Assembly: GCA_013816805.1 (NCBI GenBank)
Contig: JACDDS010000009.1
Coordinates: 92,403 to 156,402, forward strand
Source: Chitinophagales bacterium
GTDB lineage: Bacteria; Bacteroidota; Bacteroidia; Chitinophagales; UBA10324
Direction: 5' to 3'
Length of the DNA: 64,000 nt
Shown: in pieces, positions 62,136 to 64,000 of the stretch
How positions within the stretch are numbered: position 1 is the stretch's first letter
Layout of the letters: each line of letters begins with the position of its first letter
Made by a program: the position numbers and the translations under genes
Notes under the pieces: generated by a model
Database searches by the model: none
What the model was told of the DNA's origin: nothing
The model's input: the letters and a program-made list of their open reading frames with translations, nothing else

Positions 62136-62288
62136 ACATAACATCGGCTTGGGCATATGGCGGCTGACGCGCTTCTATGAAAGATTTGTGGTTAAACCAA
62201 CAATTGAGCATCTAATTAACTTTATTGCTAAAAATCCGCCACATCACCAAGCCGAAAAACTTAGCTGATGCTTGGGGACACTGCTAAC
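62136..62288. repeat. attC-like imperfect inverted repeat
   Basis: ACATAAC (62136-62142, one mismatch from RYYYAAC) is followed by CGGCTTGGGCATATGGCGG (62145-62163). Its partner CCGCCACATCACCAAGCCG lies at 62236-62254 (16 of 19 pair) across a 72-base spacer. The right outer box (CTTAGCT) is poor against GTTRRRY. It lies between two same-strand genes, as an integron attC would. The degenerate right box weakens the call. Confidence 0.5.
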
Positions 62289-62335
62289 ATCAAACGGACG
62301 ACATGAAAATTGACAATTGATTTAAACAAAATAGA

Positions 62336-62893
62336 ATGAGAAAACTAATTGCAGCAATCAATATGACACTTGACGGGTTTTGCGACCATACAGCAGGTAT
62401 TCCAGATGAAGAAATACATCAGCATTACACTGACCTGTTAAGTAACGCAGACACTATTCTATATGGGAGGATAACATATCAGCTTATGGAATACTGGAGA
62501 ACTTTGGCAAAAAGTCCTTCAGGCGAAAAATCAATGGACGACTTTGCTGTTGCAATGGATAGCATTCCAAAAATTGTTTTTTCTCACACGTTGAAAAATG
62601 TAGACTGGCACAGTGCAAAATTGTCAAATCAACCTATTGAAGAAGTAGTCTCAGAACTCAAGCAACAATCAGGTAAAGACATTTTAGTCGGTAGTCGGAG
62701 TTTAATTATACAATTAATGAAACTTAATTTAATTGATGAATTCCAACTTTGTGTTCACCCTGTTATAGCAGGAAACGGTTTGCCATTATTTGAAAAGATA
62801 AACGATAGGACTACTCTTAAACTCTTAACTACTAAAACCTTTAGTAGTGGAGCAATAACTCTTTACTATGAACCAACAAACGAAAAAATATGA
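62336..62893 (+). CDS. dihydrofolate-reductase-like (RibD C-terminal) protein
   Basis: A 185-residue protein of the RibD C-terminal/YwjB group: MRKLIAAINMTLDGFCDH, ADTILYGRITYQLMEYW, KIVFSHTLKN, GKDILVGSRSLIIQLMKLNLIDEFQLCVHPVIAGNGLPLF. The fold is that of DHFR, but this group is not the folate enzyme and most members have no known substrate. It is common in integron cassette pools. Overlaps the next frame by four bases. Confidence 0.88.
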   Translation: MRKLIAAINMTLDGFCDHTAGIPDEEIHQHYTDLLSNADTILYGRITYQLMEYWRTLAKSPSGEKSMDDFAVAMDSIPKIVFSHTLKNVDWHSAKLSNQPIEEVVSELKQQSGKDILVGSRSLIIQLMKLNLIDEFQLCVHPVIAGNGLPLFEKINDRTTLKLLTTKTFSSGAITLYYEPTNEKI

Positions 62894-63000
62894 ACATACA
62901 AGAACAAATCAAAAAATATATTGACAACCAACCTGAACTAAAACACAGCGACATGCTGGCATTGCACCGCATCATTCTGAAACTTTTGAGCATTGAATAA
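62890..63000 (+). pseudogene. truncated DUF1801-like fragment
   Basis: A 36-residue frame, MNIQEQIKKYIDNQPELKH followed by SDMLALHRIILKLLSIE. This closely resembles, from memory, the first 35 residues of DUF1801 (iron-chaperone-like) proteins, which then continue for about 100 more residues with a KLWFxxGKN stretch. Here a stop follows at once. It overlaps the RibD-like gene stop by 4 bases, so it is translated or was once coupled. Likely a remnant. Confidence 0.55.
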
Positions 63001-63027
63001 ACAGACAGACAAAAAATCATAACTAAA

Positions 63028-63576
63028 ATGTTAGAATTAAACTTTACTCCATTTCCAAATTTAACAACAGACCGTCTTGTTTTACGACAGCTAAATCTTG
63101 ACGATGCAAATGAAATTTATTTGCTTCGTTCAGACGAAAGTGTAAACAAATATCTTGACAGAGACAAAGCAACCGTAATTGAAGATGCGACTAACTTCAT
63201 AAATAAAATCAAAAACACAGTTGCGAAGAATGAATCACTTTATTGGGCAATAACTATTAAAGGCAATAACTCTTTAATTGGAACAATCTGTTTATTTAGC
63301 ATGGACATTGAAAAACACAGAGCAGAAATTGGTTACGAATTAATACCGAAATTTCAGGGTAAAGGATTTATGCAAGAATCTATTTCAACTGTTATTAAGT
63401 TTGCGTTTGACAATTTGAGAATTAAAACAATAACAGCAACTCCAACTGCTGACAATTCTAAATCTGTTACCGTATTAGAACGAAACAACTTTAAGTTAGA
63501 CAGAAAATTTACCTACGCATCAGAAGAAGAATTAGAAAACTTGACTTGCTATTATTTAGAACAATCAAATCAATGA
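63028..63576 (+). CDS. GNAT-family N-acetyltransferase (RimJ/RimL-like)
   Basis: A 182-residue acetyltransferase with TTDRLVLRQLNLDDANEIYLLRSD at the front, AEIGYELIPKFQGKGFMQESI (the acetyl-CoA loop Q/RxxGxG) and TPTADNSKSVTVLERNNFKLD. It resembles protein alanine N-acetyltransferases of the RimJ/RimL branch, used also by antibiotic-acetylating cassettes. Substrate unknown. It follows the DUF1801 fragment by 27 bases. Confidence 0.88.
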   Translation: MLELNFTPFPNLTTDRLVLRQLNLDDANEIYLLRSDESVNKYLDRDKATVIEDATNFINKIKNTVAKNESLYWAITIKGNNSLIGTICLFSMDIEKHRAEIGYELIPKFQGKGFMQESISTVIKFAFDNLRIKTITATPTADNSKSVTVLERNNFKLDRKFTYASEEELENLTCYYLEQSNQ

Positions 63577-64000
63577 ATTCAAGAAACTTTTTTTTATAGG
63601 ATACTGCCACGATTGTAAATTGCTTCGGACAAACTTTACTACATGACATCGGAGGACACATCTTCGGACGAACAGCAAGCCAGCAGATAACAAAAAAGAT
63701 AAATGCAAATTTTCATTTATCCCTGATGCGTTTCAGCCCCTGTTGGTCTTGGCGGATGCATTATAGCAAACCAGACCAACAGCAATTGCGCGTTTTCTGT
63801 TGTTGGTCTCCCGACCGCTTATACCTTTTCAAAGACCAACCTTTAGATTTGCAAAGTGATATTTTCAATCACCTTGCAATTATTATTTTTCTTTTTGCTA
63901 CTTTTTCTTTTGTTAATTAAATACAAAATTGTTGATAATTCTGTAACCTGATTGCAGCAGTGAACTATAAAGACCAATTGACTTAAAGGTCCATCCGTTG
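63577..64000. repeat. cassette-type spacer, copy 3, and palindrome cluster
   Basis: ATAACAAAAAAGATAAATGCAAATTTT at 63687-63713, then CCCTGATGCG at 63721-63730, repeats the spacer at 59872. GATAAATG and CATTTATC pair at 63698-63721. Beyond it GTTGGTCT recurs with its complement AGACCAAC several times (63737-63840), including CTGTTGGTCTTGG paired with CCAGACCAACAG. A 64-residue open frame here is not considered a gene. The window ends before the next gene. Confidence 0.6.

Noticed and set aside
63726..63920. 64-codon open frame after the GNAT gene
   Set aside because: It runs through the palindrome cluster and has no protein-like pattern; better explained as repeat DNA.

Overview
The window is a stretch of chromosome from an AT-rich member of the Bacteroidota, probably of the Chitinophagales/Saprospirales side (the order is inference). 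Support comes from a type IX secretion sorting domain, a PorV-like barrel, a TonB receptor with a CarboxypepD_reg-like N-terminus, AraC regulators with a heavy-metal-binding head, near absence of Shine-Dalgarno sites, several starts preceded by the Bacteroidota promoter box TAnnTTTG, and the gene order DUF177-rpmF-plsX-fabH-efp. No replication origin, tRNA, rRNA operon, insertion sequence or CRISPR array was seen.

Region 1 (1-10.6 kb, nearly all minus strand) is a copper/heavy-metal handling island: a decayed membrane-protein gene, a Cys-rich four-helix copper-storage-like protein, a multicopper oxidase fused to a CopB-type outer-membrane barrel, a haem-binding-domain protein, two tandem DUF3347 proteins, a small Cys/His-rich exported protein, an HMA-MauE fusion, a secreted galactose-oxidase-like protein with a type IX sorting tail, an AraC regulator with an HMA-like head, an OsmC protein and a metallo-beta-lactamase-fold lipoprotein.

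Region 2 (10.7-22.5 kb) is mixed housekeeping and envelope: a 30-residue membrane peptide, a DUF4468 protein, gyrB, a glycan locus (GT2, ArnT-like GT39, undecaprenyl-phosphate sugar transferase, lipoprotein, Gfo/Idh oxidoreductase), mtaB and a divergent lgt homologue. Region 3 (22.5-29.9 kb) is a complete-looking thiamine operon, thiS-thiC-tenI-thiD-thiE-thiG-thiH-thiF, read on the minus strand behind a TPP riboswitch.

Region 4 (30-50 kb) holds DUF3108, ruvC, a HIT protein, greA, a three-gene export/uptake set (TonB receptor, 1265-residue type IX substrate, PorV-like barrel), a 2-hydroxyacid dehydrogenase, rsmA, leucyl aminopeptidase-pdxA, an esterase, and DUF177-rpmF-plsX-fabH-efp. Region 5 (50-58.3 kb) has transaldolase directly behind the SRP RNA gene, a YdjM-like membrane hydrolase, a polytopic membrane protein, sppA, a deoxynucleoside kinase and a frameshifted MFS transporter.

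Region 6 (58.3-64 kb) is the accessory part. Small genes all lie on the plus strand: a winged-helix/HEPN-like pair, a restriction-endonuclease-fold (Mrr) protein, a GIY-YIG nuclease, a RibD-like reductase, a DUF1801 fragment and a GNAT acetyltransferase. They are separated by long non-coding spacers. Two spacers share matching left and right halves, a third repeats the left half, and a fourth holds an attC-like imperfect inverted repeat. This looks like an array of mobile gene cassettes with a defence flavour, and is the most likely place for something undescribed.
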